The notes under the pieces are model-generated. The model saw only the letters and a program-made list of their open reading frames with translations. It was not told where the DNA came from and ran no database searches. From positions 186,001 to 250,000 of the forward strand of contig NZ_MDDR01000007.1 in assembly GCF_001870435.1 (NCBI RefSeq): a DNA stretch of 64,000 bases, written 5' to 3'. Origin of the DNA: Pseudomonas costantinii. Its GTDB lineage: Bacteria; Pseudomonadota; Gammaproteobacteria; Pseudomonadales; Pseudomonadaceae. Shown piece after piece: positions 25,098 through 32,816 of this stretch (the stretch's first letter is position 1; each line of letters starts with the position of its first letter). The translations under genes and the position numbers were made by a program.

Positions 25098-26960
25098 ATG
25101 GACGTCCTCCGCCCCACCGCCCTGGAACAGATTTACGCACACGCCAGCCGCAGCTATCCCGAGGAGTGCTGTGGCTTTGTCTTCGCCGACGGTAGCGTGT
25201 ACCTGGGCAGTAACATCCAGAACGAGTTACACCGCAAGAACCCCGAGATGTACCCGCGCTGCGCGGCCAACGGCTACACCTTTTCAGTGGCCGACACCCT
25301 GTTGATGAACAAGGCGTTTCGCAGTGACAACCCAGTGGTGGTGATTTACCACTCCCACCCGGATGTCGGCGCCTATTTCAGCGACGAGGACCAGGACAAG
25401 GCGCTATTCCTGGGCGAGCCCATCTACCCCGTCAGCTACCTGGTGGTAGACGTTCGCCAGGGCCAGGCCCTGGGCTCAAAGCTGTTTGCCTGGGATGGCA
25501 AGCATTTCGCCCCTACCTCTTTCAACGACCTGCACACGGAGTTGTCCATGAACGCTGTTTCTTTCCCCGATATTCTGGTTCGCGTGGCCAAGCTGCCGGA
25601 ATCGACCCTCGAGGGCACAGGATCGACATTGCGCGAAGTCATTGAAAACCTCTGCAGCAGCCACCCGCAACTTCGCTCGCATCTGTTCCACGAAAAGAAC
25701 AATCAACTCAAGGAACACTTCCTCTTTACCGCCGAGGAAGAGCTGATCGGTGCCGATGAACCCTTGCCGGAAAAAGCCAGGATCGAAGTCCTGCTCGCCA
25801 CTTCAGGCGGTATCGACGTCGAGACCCTGAGCAATGAGGAAGTGCAACGCTACGTGCGCCACATCACCCTGCCAGGCGTTGGCCGCGAAGGTCAGTTGAA
25901 CCTCAAAAAAGCCAAGGTGCTGATCATCGGCACAGGCGGCCTGGGCTCCCCCATCAGCCTGTACCTGGCGGCAGCCGGCATCGGCACCCTGGGTCTGGTG
26001 GATTTTGATGTAGTGGAAAGCAGCAACCTGCAACGCCAAATCGTCCACGGCAACAGCACACTGGGCATGCCCAAGGTCGAGTCCGCCAAGCAACGCCTGC
26101 AGGACCTCAATAGCCATATCAAGATCAACGCTCACGACACCGCCTTGAATGCCGACAATGCTCTGGAGTTGGTCGGCGCTTACGATTTGGTGATCGACGG
26201 CACCGACAATTTCGACACCCGCTACCTGGTCAACGATGCCTGCGTACAGTTGGGCAAGCCTCTGGTATACGGCGCCATCTACCGCTTCGACGGGCAGATC
26301 AGCGTGCTCAACTATAAAGGTGGGCCGTGCTACCGCTGCCTATTCCCCTCTGCACCACCGGCTGAACTGGCGCCCAATTGCAGTGCCGGTGGAGTGATCG
26401 GCGTACTGCCGGGGGTGGTCGGAATGATTCAGGCGACCGAAGCAATCAAGTTGCTGATCGGCATTGGCGAGCCCTTGTCCGGCCGCTTGATGCGCTTCGA
26501 TGCACTGGCCATGAAGTTCAGCGAGATCCGCTTCAAACGCCGTGCCGATTGCCCATGCTGCTCGGAACTGCGCCACAGCGAAACCGTGGCACCGGCGGTC
26601 TGCGCCGATGCAATACCAAGTCAGCCTTCCTTGGCCGAAGAGCGCTACATCAAGCCCCGAGTGCTCAAGCAATTGCTCGAACACCACCGCAGCGCCGATG
26701 TGCTGCTGGATGTGCGCGACGCCAGCGAGTTGGAAGTGTGCAAATTGCCGGGGGTGGTGCATATCCCCTTGGCTGAACTGGATGGGCAACTCGACAGCCT
26801 GAGTCGGGACAACACCCATTACCTGATCTGCTACGCCGGAACCCGCGCCGAGCAAGCCGCCAGCACCTTGCTGGCCGCCGGCTTCGCCAACACCAAAGTC
26901 CTGCAAGGCGGCATGAAGCACTGGGTTCGCGACGTCGAACCCGACATGCCTTTGTACTGA
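25098..26960 (+). CDS. JAMM protease - ubiquitin-like (MoaD/ThiS) - E1/MoeB - rhodanese fusion protein
   Basis: A 620-aa four-domain protein. Residues 1-145: JAMM/MPN+ metalloprotease with Glu22/23 (YPEECCGF) and the zinc motif H85-S-H87-P-x6-S95-x2-D98. Residues 152-238: beta-grasp, MoaD/ThiS/CysO-like carrier ending in LLATSGG (Gly237-Gly238). Residues 239-490: E1-like adenylating domain with GTGGLGS (278-284), zinc pairs C411xxC414 and C485xxC488, and a Cys at 428 in APNCSAGG. Residues 515-620: rhodanese with active Cys578 in CYAGTRA. Separate proteins of these types (Mec, CysO, MoeZ) act with CysM in Mycobacterium to make cysteine on a carrier protein. Here all are joined, and a cysteine-synthase-like gene follows. 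For the carrier to work, its diglycine end must be freed, perhaps by the JAMM domain. An ATG at 25071 overlapping the previous stop is an alternative start. Confidence 0.9.
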   Translation: MDVLRPTALEQIYAHASRSYPEECCGFVFADGSVYLGSNIQNELHRKNPEMYPRCAANGYTFSVADTLLMNKAFRSDNPVVVIYHSHPDVGAYFSDEDQDKALFLGEPIYPVSYLVVDVRQGQALGSKLFAWDGKHFAPTSFNDLHTELSMNAVSFPDILVRVAKLPESTLEGTGSTLREVIENLCSSHPQLRSHLFHEKNNQLKEHFLFTAEEELIGADEPLPEKARIEVLLATSGGIDVETLSNEEVQRYVRHITLPGVGREGQLNLKKAKVLIIGTGGLGSPISLYLAAAGIGTLGLVDFDVVESSNLQRQIVHGNSTLGMPKVESAKQRLQDLNSHIKINAHDTALNADNALELVGAYDLVIDGTDNFDTRYLVNDACVQLGKPLVYGAIYRFDGQISVLNYKGGPCYRCLFPSAPPAELAPNCSAGGVIGVLPGVVGMIQATEAIKLLIGIGEPLSGRLMRFDALAMKFSEIRFKRRADCPCCSELRHSETVAPAVCADAIPSQPSLAEERYIKPRVLKQLLEHHRSADVLLDVRDASELEVCKLPGVVHIPLAELDGQLDSLSRDNTHYLICYAGTRAEQAASTLLAAGFANTKVLQGGMKHWVRDVEPDMPLY

Positions 26961-26982
26961 TCGCGGGCCTGGGGACTAACTG

Positions 26983-27897
26983 ATGTTGCATAACTCCATT
27001 CTCGACGTCATCGGCCACACGCCGATCGTACGCCTGGCGCAGTTTTCCGAAGACCTCGGTATTGAGGTCTACGCCAAGCTGGAATCCCTTAACCCCGGCG
27101 GCAGCCACAAGGCACGCATCGCCTTGGGCATGATCCTCGACGCCGAGCGCCGGGGCGTGCTGATTCGCGACTCCGGCCAAACCATCATCGAACCCAGCGG
27201 CGGCAACACCGGCATTGGCCTGGTGATGGCCGGCAATGTGCTCGGCTATAAAGTGGTACTGGTGATCCCCGACAACTACAGCCCTGAAAAGCAGAAACTG
27301 CTGCGCCTGTACGGCGCCAAGGTGGTGCTTTCGGACAGCCGCCTGGGCAACAACTCCCACGGCGAAAAATGTATGGAGCTGCTGTTGGAAAACCCTAACT
27401 ACGTGATGCTTAACCAGCAACGTAACGGCGCCAACCCGCAAACCCACCGCGACACCACCGCACCCGAAATCATCCGCGCCTTTGGTGAGCGGCGTGCGGA
27501 CTACTTCGTCAGCGGCATCGGCACCGGTGGCCATATCACCGGCATAGGCGAAACCCTCAAGGCGGCCTGGCCGGCAATCCGCGTGATGGGCGTGGAGCCG
27601 GAGGAATGCGACCTGCTCAAAGACCAACACGCACCGCATCATATCCAGGGCCTGTCGATTGGCTTGATCCCGAAAACGCTCAACGTGGATGTGCTGGACG
27701 GCATGCTCAAGGTGTCGCACAAGGCGTGCATCGACATGATGAAACGCATCATGCGTACCGACGCCATAAGCCTGGGGATGTCTTCGGCCGCCAACATGGT
27801 CGCCATCGCCCAACTCGCCCCCGAACTACCGCCTGAAACGGTGGTGTTGACCATGGTCTACGACAATGCTGACAGCTACCTGCCCAGTTTCGACTAA
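26983..27897 (+). CDS. Cysteine synthase-like PLP enzyme
   Basis: A 304-aa fold-type II PLP enzyme of the CysK/CysM family. The PLP lysine is K43 in NPGGSHKARIAL, and the substrate/phosphate loops are EPSGGNTGIGL (residues 70-80) and GIGTGGHITG. Compared with classic O-acetylserine sulfhydrylases (SVKDR; TSGNTG) both motifs differ (GGSHKAR; SGGNTG), so the substrate may not be O-acetylserine plus sulfide. With the preceding JAMM-carrier-E1-rhodanese protein, it may use a protein thiocarboxylate as sulfur donor, as mycobacterial CysM does (inference). It lies 22 nt after the fusion gene. Confidence 0.87.
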   Translation: MLHNSILDVIGHTPIVRLAQFSEDLGIEVYAKLESLNPGGSHKARIALGMILDAERRGVLIRDSGQTIIEPSGGNTGIGLVMAGNVLGYKVVLVIPDNYSPEKQKLLRLYGAKVVLSDSRLGNNSHGEKCMELLLENPNYVMLNQQRNGANPQTHRDTTAPEIIRAFGERRADYFVSGIGTGGHITGIGETLKAAWPAIRVMGVEPEECDLLKDQHAPHHIQGLSIGLIPKTLNVDVLDGMLKVSHKACIDMMKRIMRTDAISLGMSSAANMVAIAQLAPELPPETVVLTMVYDNADSYLPSFD

Positions 27898-27934
27898 CCG
27901 GTTATCCAACAGACCAGAATTTGGGGGTGCCTCC

Positions 27935-28927
27935 ATGGGGGGCTTTATCGACATGCAACAGCTGCACGATGAATTGCTCACCCATCTCATCAAGACCCTG
28001 ACGCCTGCGCAGATAAAGCAGCTGGAACCGCACCTGGCGCCACTGATCCAGAACGCCGCCCAGGCAGTGGCCGAGGACTTGATCGCCTATGCCTATCGCG
28101 ACCCGGCGTCACGTGGGCGTGGAGAGCTGATCCTGGAATCCTACGCCTCGTTCAAGGCGGTGCTGTTCTACCGACTCGCGCACCTGGTGTGGAACTTCCC
28201 CGACCAGACCAACGGCATGTTTTCACGCATGGCCCTTAAACTCAGCAACCAGGGCAAGATCCTCTCCGGCGCGGAGATTCACCCCGCCGCGCGTATCGGC
28301 CGGCGCTTCGTGCTGGACCACGGCTACGGCACGGTGATCGGCGAAACCTGCGAGATCGGCAACGATTGCTACATCCTCTGCGGCGTCACCCTGGGTGCTC
28401 GAGGTATCGCCAACAACCCGGATGGTAAACGCCACCCGCGCCTGGGCAACAATGTCGAGGTCGGCTCCGGCGCCCGAGTGCTGGGCTATGTACTGATCGG
28501 TGACAACGTGTTTATCAGTCCTTCGTGTGTGATCACCCAGGACGTGCCGGCAGGCACCAAGGTCAAGGTGGTCAATCAGGTCCAGTTGCAGAAGAACACC
28601 GAATCGGACCACAGCAATTACCTTGGGGCCTTCGCCCTGGATGAACGCCTGCACGTGGTCGGCGAGGTCAATGCCAACCACAAGGTCACAGTGCTGGACG
28701 CCGACTTTCATCCTCTGCAGGGGCTGATGCTGGAACCCACGGTCAAGGAGCGTCATCACCTGCAATTTCGCCTGCGTCGCCTCGACACCGGCGACCAGCT
28801 ACCACGCCTGCCGTTGAACTTGAAAGTCTGCGGGCCAGAGTTTGAAATCACCCTGCTCTCCCCCCCTGGCTTGAGTGCAATGGTGCGTCATCTGTTGCAA
28901 GCCAGCCCACTGATTGTCGGAGGTTGA
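27935..28927 (+). CDS. Serine O-acetyltransferase-like protein with C-terminal extension
   Basis: A 330-aa protein. Residues about 1-105 resemble the helical N-terminal part of CysE-type enzymes (DPASRGRGELILESYASFKA; FYRLAHLVWN). Residues 110-215 are a left-handed hexapeptide-repeat domain with the catalytic DHGYGTVIGE (His129) and KRHPRLG (His167). Residues about 222-330 (from DHSNYLGAFALDERLHVVGE) are an extra domain that I do not recognise and that ordinary CysE lacks. It would supply O-acetylserine, or another O-acyl acceptor, to the adjacent cysteine-synthase-like enzyme. An internal ATG at 27953 is an alternative start. Confidence 0.85.
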   Translation: MGGFIDMQQLHDELLTHLIKTLTPAQIKQLEPHLAPLIQNAAQAVAEDLIAYAYRDPASRGRGELILESYASFKAVLFYRLAHLVWNFPDQTNGMFSRMALKLSNQGKILSGAEIHPAARIGRRFVLDHGYGTVIGETCEIGNDCYILCGVTLGARGIANNPDGKRHPRLGNNVEVGSGARVLGYVLIGDNVFISPSCVITQDVPAGTKVKVVNQVQLQKNTESDHSNYLGAFALDERLHVVGEVNANHKVTVLDADFHPLQGLMLEPTVKERHHLQFRLRRLDTGDQLPRLPLNLKVCGPEFEITLLSPPGLSAMVRHLLQASPLIVGG

Positions 28928-28929
28928 AC

Positions 28930-29658
28930 ATGTCCGTGCACACCATGGAAACCCTGGCGCTGTTCGACAGCGCGCCCTACCAGAACGCCTTCAGTGCCCG
29001 GGTGATTGCCGTTGGCGAACAGGGTATCGCCCTGGAACACACGTTGTTCTACCCAACCGGCGGCGGGCAGCCGGGCGACACTGGCCACCTTACCTTGCCC
29101 GACGGCACGCGGGTCGAGGTGACCGGCACCGTGCGCGACCCGGTGTTGCGCTCGATCATCTGGCATCAGGTTGACCACTGCCCGGAGCAATTGACCGCCG
29201 GCGTGCAGGTGGACGCCGGCCTGGACTGGGAGCGCCGCTACCAGCATATGAAGATGCACACCTGCCTGCACTTGTTGTGCTCGATCATCGATGCGCCTGT
29301 GACCGGGTGCAGCATCAGCGCCGATAAAGGCCGCCTGGATTTCGACCTGCCGGAGATGACGCTCGACAAAGACAGCATCACCCGTGACCTCAACGCCCTG
29401 ATCGAACAGGCCCACGCGGTGAAAACTTTGTCGATGCCCGCTTCGGAGTACTCGACCCTGCTGCAGATCACTCGCACCCAGGCCGTCGCGCCACCCGTGA
29501 TCCAGGGCTCGGTACAGGTGATAGAAATCAACGGAATCGACATCCAGCCCTGCGGCGGCACCCACGTGATCAACACCGAGGAAATCGGCCGGGTGTTCTG
29601 CGAAAAGATCGAGAAGAAGAGCAAACACAACCGCCGGGTGATCCTGCGGTTTGAGTGA
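28930..29658 (+). CDS. AlaX-like alanyl-tRNA editing hydrolase
   Basis: A 242-aa stand-alone relative of the AlaRS editing domain. Family features are FYPTGGGQPGD, the metal-binding HMKMHTCLHLL (HxxxH) and CGGTHV near the C terminus. AlaX proteins hydrolyse mischarged Ser- or Gly-tRNA(Ala). In an operon that manipulates serine, acetylserine and cysteine it may clear a tRNA mischarged by a pathway metabolite, or act on another acyl bond (inference). GGAGG stands 6 nt before the ATG. It is the last gene of the operon. Confidence 0.88.
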   Translation: MSVHTMETLALFDSAPYQNAFSARVIAVGEQGIALEHTLFYPTGGGQPGDTGHLTLPDGTRVEVTGTVRDPVLRSIIWHQVDHCPEQLTAGVQVDAGLDWERRYQHMKMHTCLHLLCSIIDAPVTGCSISADKGRLDFDLPEMTLDKDSITRDLNALIEQAHAVKTLSMPASEYSTLLQITRTQAVAPPVIQGSVQVIEINGIDIQPCGGTHVINTEEIGRVFCEKIEKKSKHNRRVILRFE

Positions 29659-29722
29659 CGGGCTGAAACAGAACTACGCCAGTGTAGAGGGTGCCCAGCA
29701 CACTGGCTGATCCGCTATAGCC

Positions 29723-30634
29723 CTACTTCGTTTGCCCGTTGACTTGACGGGTCACGGTTTCAAACTGTTTCTCAAGAGCAGACATCGTTGCCTCAAAGTA
29801 AGCCGTCATTTGATCAATTTGAGCCTCAAGCCTTTGGTTTTCCTGTTTGAGGTACTCAAGGGTACCGGGAGCAGGCGCTGTTGAATCATTGGCCGGGGCC
29901 AGCTTTTGGTCTTGTTGCGGTGGGGCCATTGTTTCAGGCGCCGCGTCGACTGACGGCGGAGTATCAATGGTGTCTGACTGCACGGGAGGTGTCTGGTTTT
30001 GAGCCCCCCCCTTGCTGAGTAATTGCGTCAATTCATTCAGTTTGTCAGTCAGCACTTTCATTACATTATTGAAGTTCTTCATCAACACATCAAACGCATC
30101 TTTAAGCTCGCTGATATCTTTGGCCAGAGCCGCAAGGCCAGAAGGCTGGCTTTGCTCTGTCTTCTGCGTATCCGGCATGGCAGGCGTTTCAGGCGTCACG
30201 GTTGGAGTATCGGTGCGACGACCCTGTGGCGTAGAGCCCGACACACCGGGCGCGTGTTCAGTCTGTTTACCTGAAGCAATGATTTGGTTAGCCAGGTTCT
30301 CTATTTTCTTAGTGAACTCAACGATTTTCGTCGAAAACCTTTCGGCCAGGGCCACGTACTTGTCGGCAAGATTTTGATTTTTCTGGCTCAGCTCAGCCAA
30401 CTCACCCGCCGTATCAGCCCCCTGCGACTGCGGTGGGTTAATAATCTCGCTGTGGGTCGAAAACTGACCTCGTTGCTCAGGCGTCATCGGGCCGCGAGGA
30501 GGCTCAGAGTAGGCCTGTGGGCCGATGCTTCCAGTAGCCTCAGGGTTGTTTTCCTGTCCGGCAGGAACCCAATTTCGGGGCTGTTCATAGTCCGCCGTAT
30601 AAGGTGTTTGTGGACGAGTGTTTACGGAAGTCAT
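29723..30634 (-). CDS. Coiled-coil, Pro/Gln/Thr-rich hypothetical protein; candidate type III secretion substrate
   Basis: A 303-aa hydrophilic protein, no signal peptide, no recognised family. Low-complexity Pro/Thr/Gln segments alternate with helical coiled-coil stretches (LAELSQKNQNLADKYVALAE; KNFNNVMKVLTDKLNEL; YLKQENQRLEAQIDQMTAYF). The first 14 residues (MTSVNTRPQTPYTA) hold no acidic residue and have Val at position 4, as in many Pseudomonas T3SS effectors. Base composition is more AT-rich than the neighbours, suggesting transfer. A candidate HrpL box lies upstream. GAAGGTG precedes the ATG at 30634. Secretion is inferred, not shown. Confidence 0.6.
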   Translation of the reverse strand: MTSVNTRPQTPYTADYEQPRNWVPAGQENNPEATGSIGPQAYSEPPRGPMTPEQRGQFSTHSEIINPPQSQGADTAGELAELSQKNQNLADKYVALAERFSTKIVEFTKKIENLANQIIASGKQTEHAPGVSGSTPQGRRTDTPTVTPETPAMPDTQKTEQSQPSGLAALAKDISELKDAFDVLMKNFNNVMKVLTDKLNELTQLLSKGGAQNQTPPVQSDTIDTPPSVDAAPETMAPPQQDQKLAPANDSTAPAPGTLEYLKQENQRLEAQIDQMTAYFEATMSALEKQFETVTRQVNGQTK

Positions 30635-30707
30635 AGGGCACCTTCTCAGATTCAGGTATCAAAATCGCAATTTCGGATGACATGTTCCAGCCAGCCACCT
30701 GACTACC

Positions 30708-30735
30708 TGATTGGCATTTATATGGAGGAGGTTCC
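30708..30735 (-). promoter_or_regulatory. Candidate HrpL (hrp box) promoter
   Basis: On the minus strand GGAACC (30735-30730), 15 nt, then CCAATCA (30714-30708). The hrp box consensus is GGAACC-N15/16-CCACNNA, so there is one mismatch. It lies about 75 nt upstream of the start codon of the coiled-coil gene and in the right direction. Confidence 0.5.
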
Positions 30736-31056
30736 AAGGACTCAGAAAACTTGAATCACTGCGTATTTCTGCGTCGAATGCGTCCGACCTGCGATTTGAA
30801 TGAACCCCGATCCAAGGCTGGGCTACCAGCAGGTCACTGTTCGTACAGGAAACTGACAGCAAATTTATGTGCTTGTAACATTTGGAAACGTACAATCCCG
30901 CCAGCAGCGTATCCCCCGCAGATTCGATGCCCCCTGACTCACGGAGAAAGAGCGCCCGCCCATTCTCGGTGGGTTGTTGTACAGAAGCTAAGCTCACCCT
31001 CACCGCACCTTTTGAACCTGAACGCTGCAGGACTGACTGCCTATGAGCAACTGCCT
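30736..31056. other. Intergenic region upstream of the ABC permease
   Basis: About 320 nt between the candidate hrp box and the permease start. An open frame continues upstream of 31057, but its product (Cys/Pro-rich, no membrane segments) does not resemble permease N termini, so I treat it as non-coding leader. No clear promoter or repeat was recognised in it. Confidence 0.5.
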
Positions 31057-32802
31057 ATGAACAGAGTGTTCCGCGACTACTTACCGGCGTCCACCCTGCG
31101 CCTGCTGCCCAACCGCTGGGATTTGGTTGCCCTGCCCCTGGTGATTGGCTTTCTGCTGTTTTTGTCCATCGGCGCCCGGGAAACCTGGGCCCCCATCGCC
31201 ACATTGCAAAGCGACGTTATCTCCCTCGACCCGGCCAACCTGCCGGAATACGCCATGCGCACCACCCTGCGTATGCTCGCGGCGATGGTCGCGGCGCTGA
31301 TCTTCACCCTGCTGTACGGCACCCTCGCCGCCAAAAGCCGGCGTGCCGAAAAACTGCTGGTGCCAGTGCTCGACATCCTGCAATCGGTGCCGGTGCTCGG
31401 TTATATCTCTTTTACAGTGACGTTCTTCCTGTTGCTGTTTCCCGGGCGGGTACTGGGTGCCGAGTGCGCGGCAATCTTTGCGATCTTCACCAGCCAAGCC
31501 TGGAACATGACATTCAGCTTCTATCAGTCGCTGCGCATGCTGCCCCATGACTTGGTTGAAGTGTCCACCAATTTGCGGCTATCCGGTTGGCAGAAGTTCT
31601 GGAAACTCGACGTGCCCTTCGCCATGCCTGGGTTGGTGTGGAACATGATGATGAGCATGTCCGGTGGCTGGTTCTTCGTGGTTGCCTCCGAAGCCATCAC
31701 CGTCGGCGACAAGACCATCACCCTGCCGGGCGTGGGGTCGTACCTGGCCTTGGCCATCGCCCAGAAAGACCTGCATGCCGTGGGCTATGTGATCCTGGCG
31801 ATGGTTGTGGTGATCCTGATCTACGATCAGTTCCTGTTCCGCCCGCTGGTGGCCTGGGCCGACAAATTCCGCATGGAAACCACCGCCTCCCAAGGCGCCG
31901 CACCGCAATCCTGGCTGCTGAACCTGATCCAGCGCACGCGTATCGTCCAGCGCATTCTGCGCCCTATCACCCGTACCATCAGCCGCATCGGCAACAAACG
32001 CTTTAGCGTGGCGGGCGGGGCGCTCAAGGCGCTGCCGGCGCAAACCCCGGCGGCCTCGAAGGTGATCGACTGGGTGTGGGGCGCACTGATCGCACTGATG
32101 GCTGCTTATGCGCTGTACCACATCGTGTTGTATGTCGGCACCGAAGTGACCTTCGCCGAAGTCGGCCATGTGTTAGTGCTAGGCCTGATTACCCTGCTGC
32201 GGGTGGCTGGGCTGATCCTGATAGCCTCACTGATCTGGGTGCCTTTGGGTGTGATGATCGGCCTGCGTCCCAGCCTTGCGGAAAAAATCCAGCCGCTGGC
32301 GCAGTTCCTCGCGGCGTTCCCGGCGAACCTGCTGTTCCCGGTGTTCGTCATCGTGATCCTGCACTACAACCTCAACCCGGATATCTGGCTAAGCCCGCTG
32401 ATCGTGTTGGGTACCCAGTGGTACATCCTGTTTAACGTGATCGCTGGCGCCAGCGCGTTTCCGAATGACTTCAAGGAAGCCGCCGCCAACTTCCGCATTC
32501 GCGGCTGGCTGTGGTGGCGCAAGGTGATGCTGCCGGGGATCTTCCCCTACTACGTCACCGGCGCCATTACCGCCTCGGGCGGCGCCTGGAACGCCAGTAT
32601 CGTTTCCGAGTACGTGTCCTGGGGCCAGGACAACGTGGTCGCTCACGGTTTGGGCGCCTACATCGCACAGACCACCGCTGCCGGCGACTTCCCGAAGATC
32701 GCCCTGGGCGTGGTGGTGATGTCGATCTTCGTGGTGGCGTTCAACCGCGCGGTCTGGCGTCCGATGTACGCCATGGCTGAAAACAAACTTCGTCTGAATT
32801 GA
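31057..32802 (+). CDS. ABC transporter permease, two fused permease domains (NitT/TauT-like)
   Basis: A 581-aa inner-membrane protein holding two binding-protein-dependent permease domains in one chain. Each has the EAA-type loop that contacts the ATPase (EVSTNLRLSGWQKFWKLDVP in the first, EAAANFRIRGWLWWRKVMLP in the second). Such fused permeases belong to the nitrate/sulfonate/taurine-like group with an ATPase of the type found next door. No periplasmic binding-protein gene is nearby, so the substrate is unknown. The ribosome site for ATG 31057 is weak; the start was chosen by where membrane homology begins. Confidence 0.85.
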   Translation: MNRVFRDYLPASTLRLLPNRWDLVALPLVIGFLLFLSIGARETWAPIATLQSDVISLDPANLPEYAMRTTLRMLAAMVAALIFTLLYGTLAAKSRRAEKLLVPVLDILQSVPVLGYISFTVTFFLLLFPGRVLGAECAAIFAIFTSQAWNMTFSFYQSLRMLPHDLVEVSTNLRLSGWQKFWKLDVPFAMPGLVWNMMMSMSGGWFFVVASEAITVGDKTITLPGVGSYLALAIAQKDLHAVGYVILAMVVVILIYDQFLFRPLVAWADKFRMETTASQGAAPQSWLLNLIQRTRIVQRILRPITRTISRIGNKRFSVAGGALKALPAQTPAASKVIDWVWGALIALMAAYALYHIVLYVGTEVTFAEVGHVLVLGLITLLRVAGLILIASLIWVPLGVMIGLRPSLAEKIQPLAQFLAAFPANLLFPVFVIVILHYNLNPDIWLSPLIVLGTQWYILFNVIAGASAFPNDFKEAAANFRIRGWLWWRKVMLPGIFPYYVTGAITASGGAWNASIVSEYVSWGQDNVVAHGLGAYIAQTTAAGDFPKIALGVVVMSIFVVAFNRAVWRPMYAMAENKLRLN

Positions 32803-32816
32803 TGGGATTCGCTGTG

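Noticed and set aside
30751..31056. N-terminal extension of the ABC permease
   Set aside because: The frame is open, but the translation is Cys/Pro/Arg-rich and unlike any permease N terminus; the region is better read as leader DNA.
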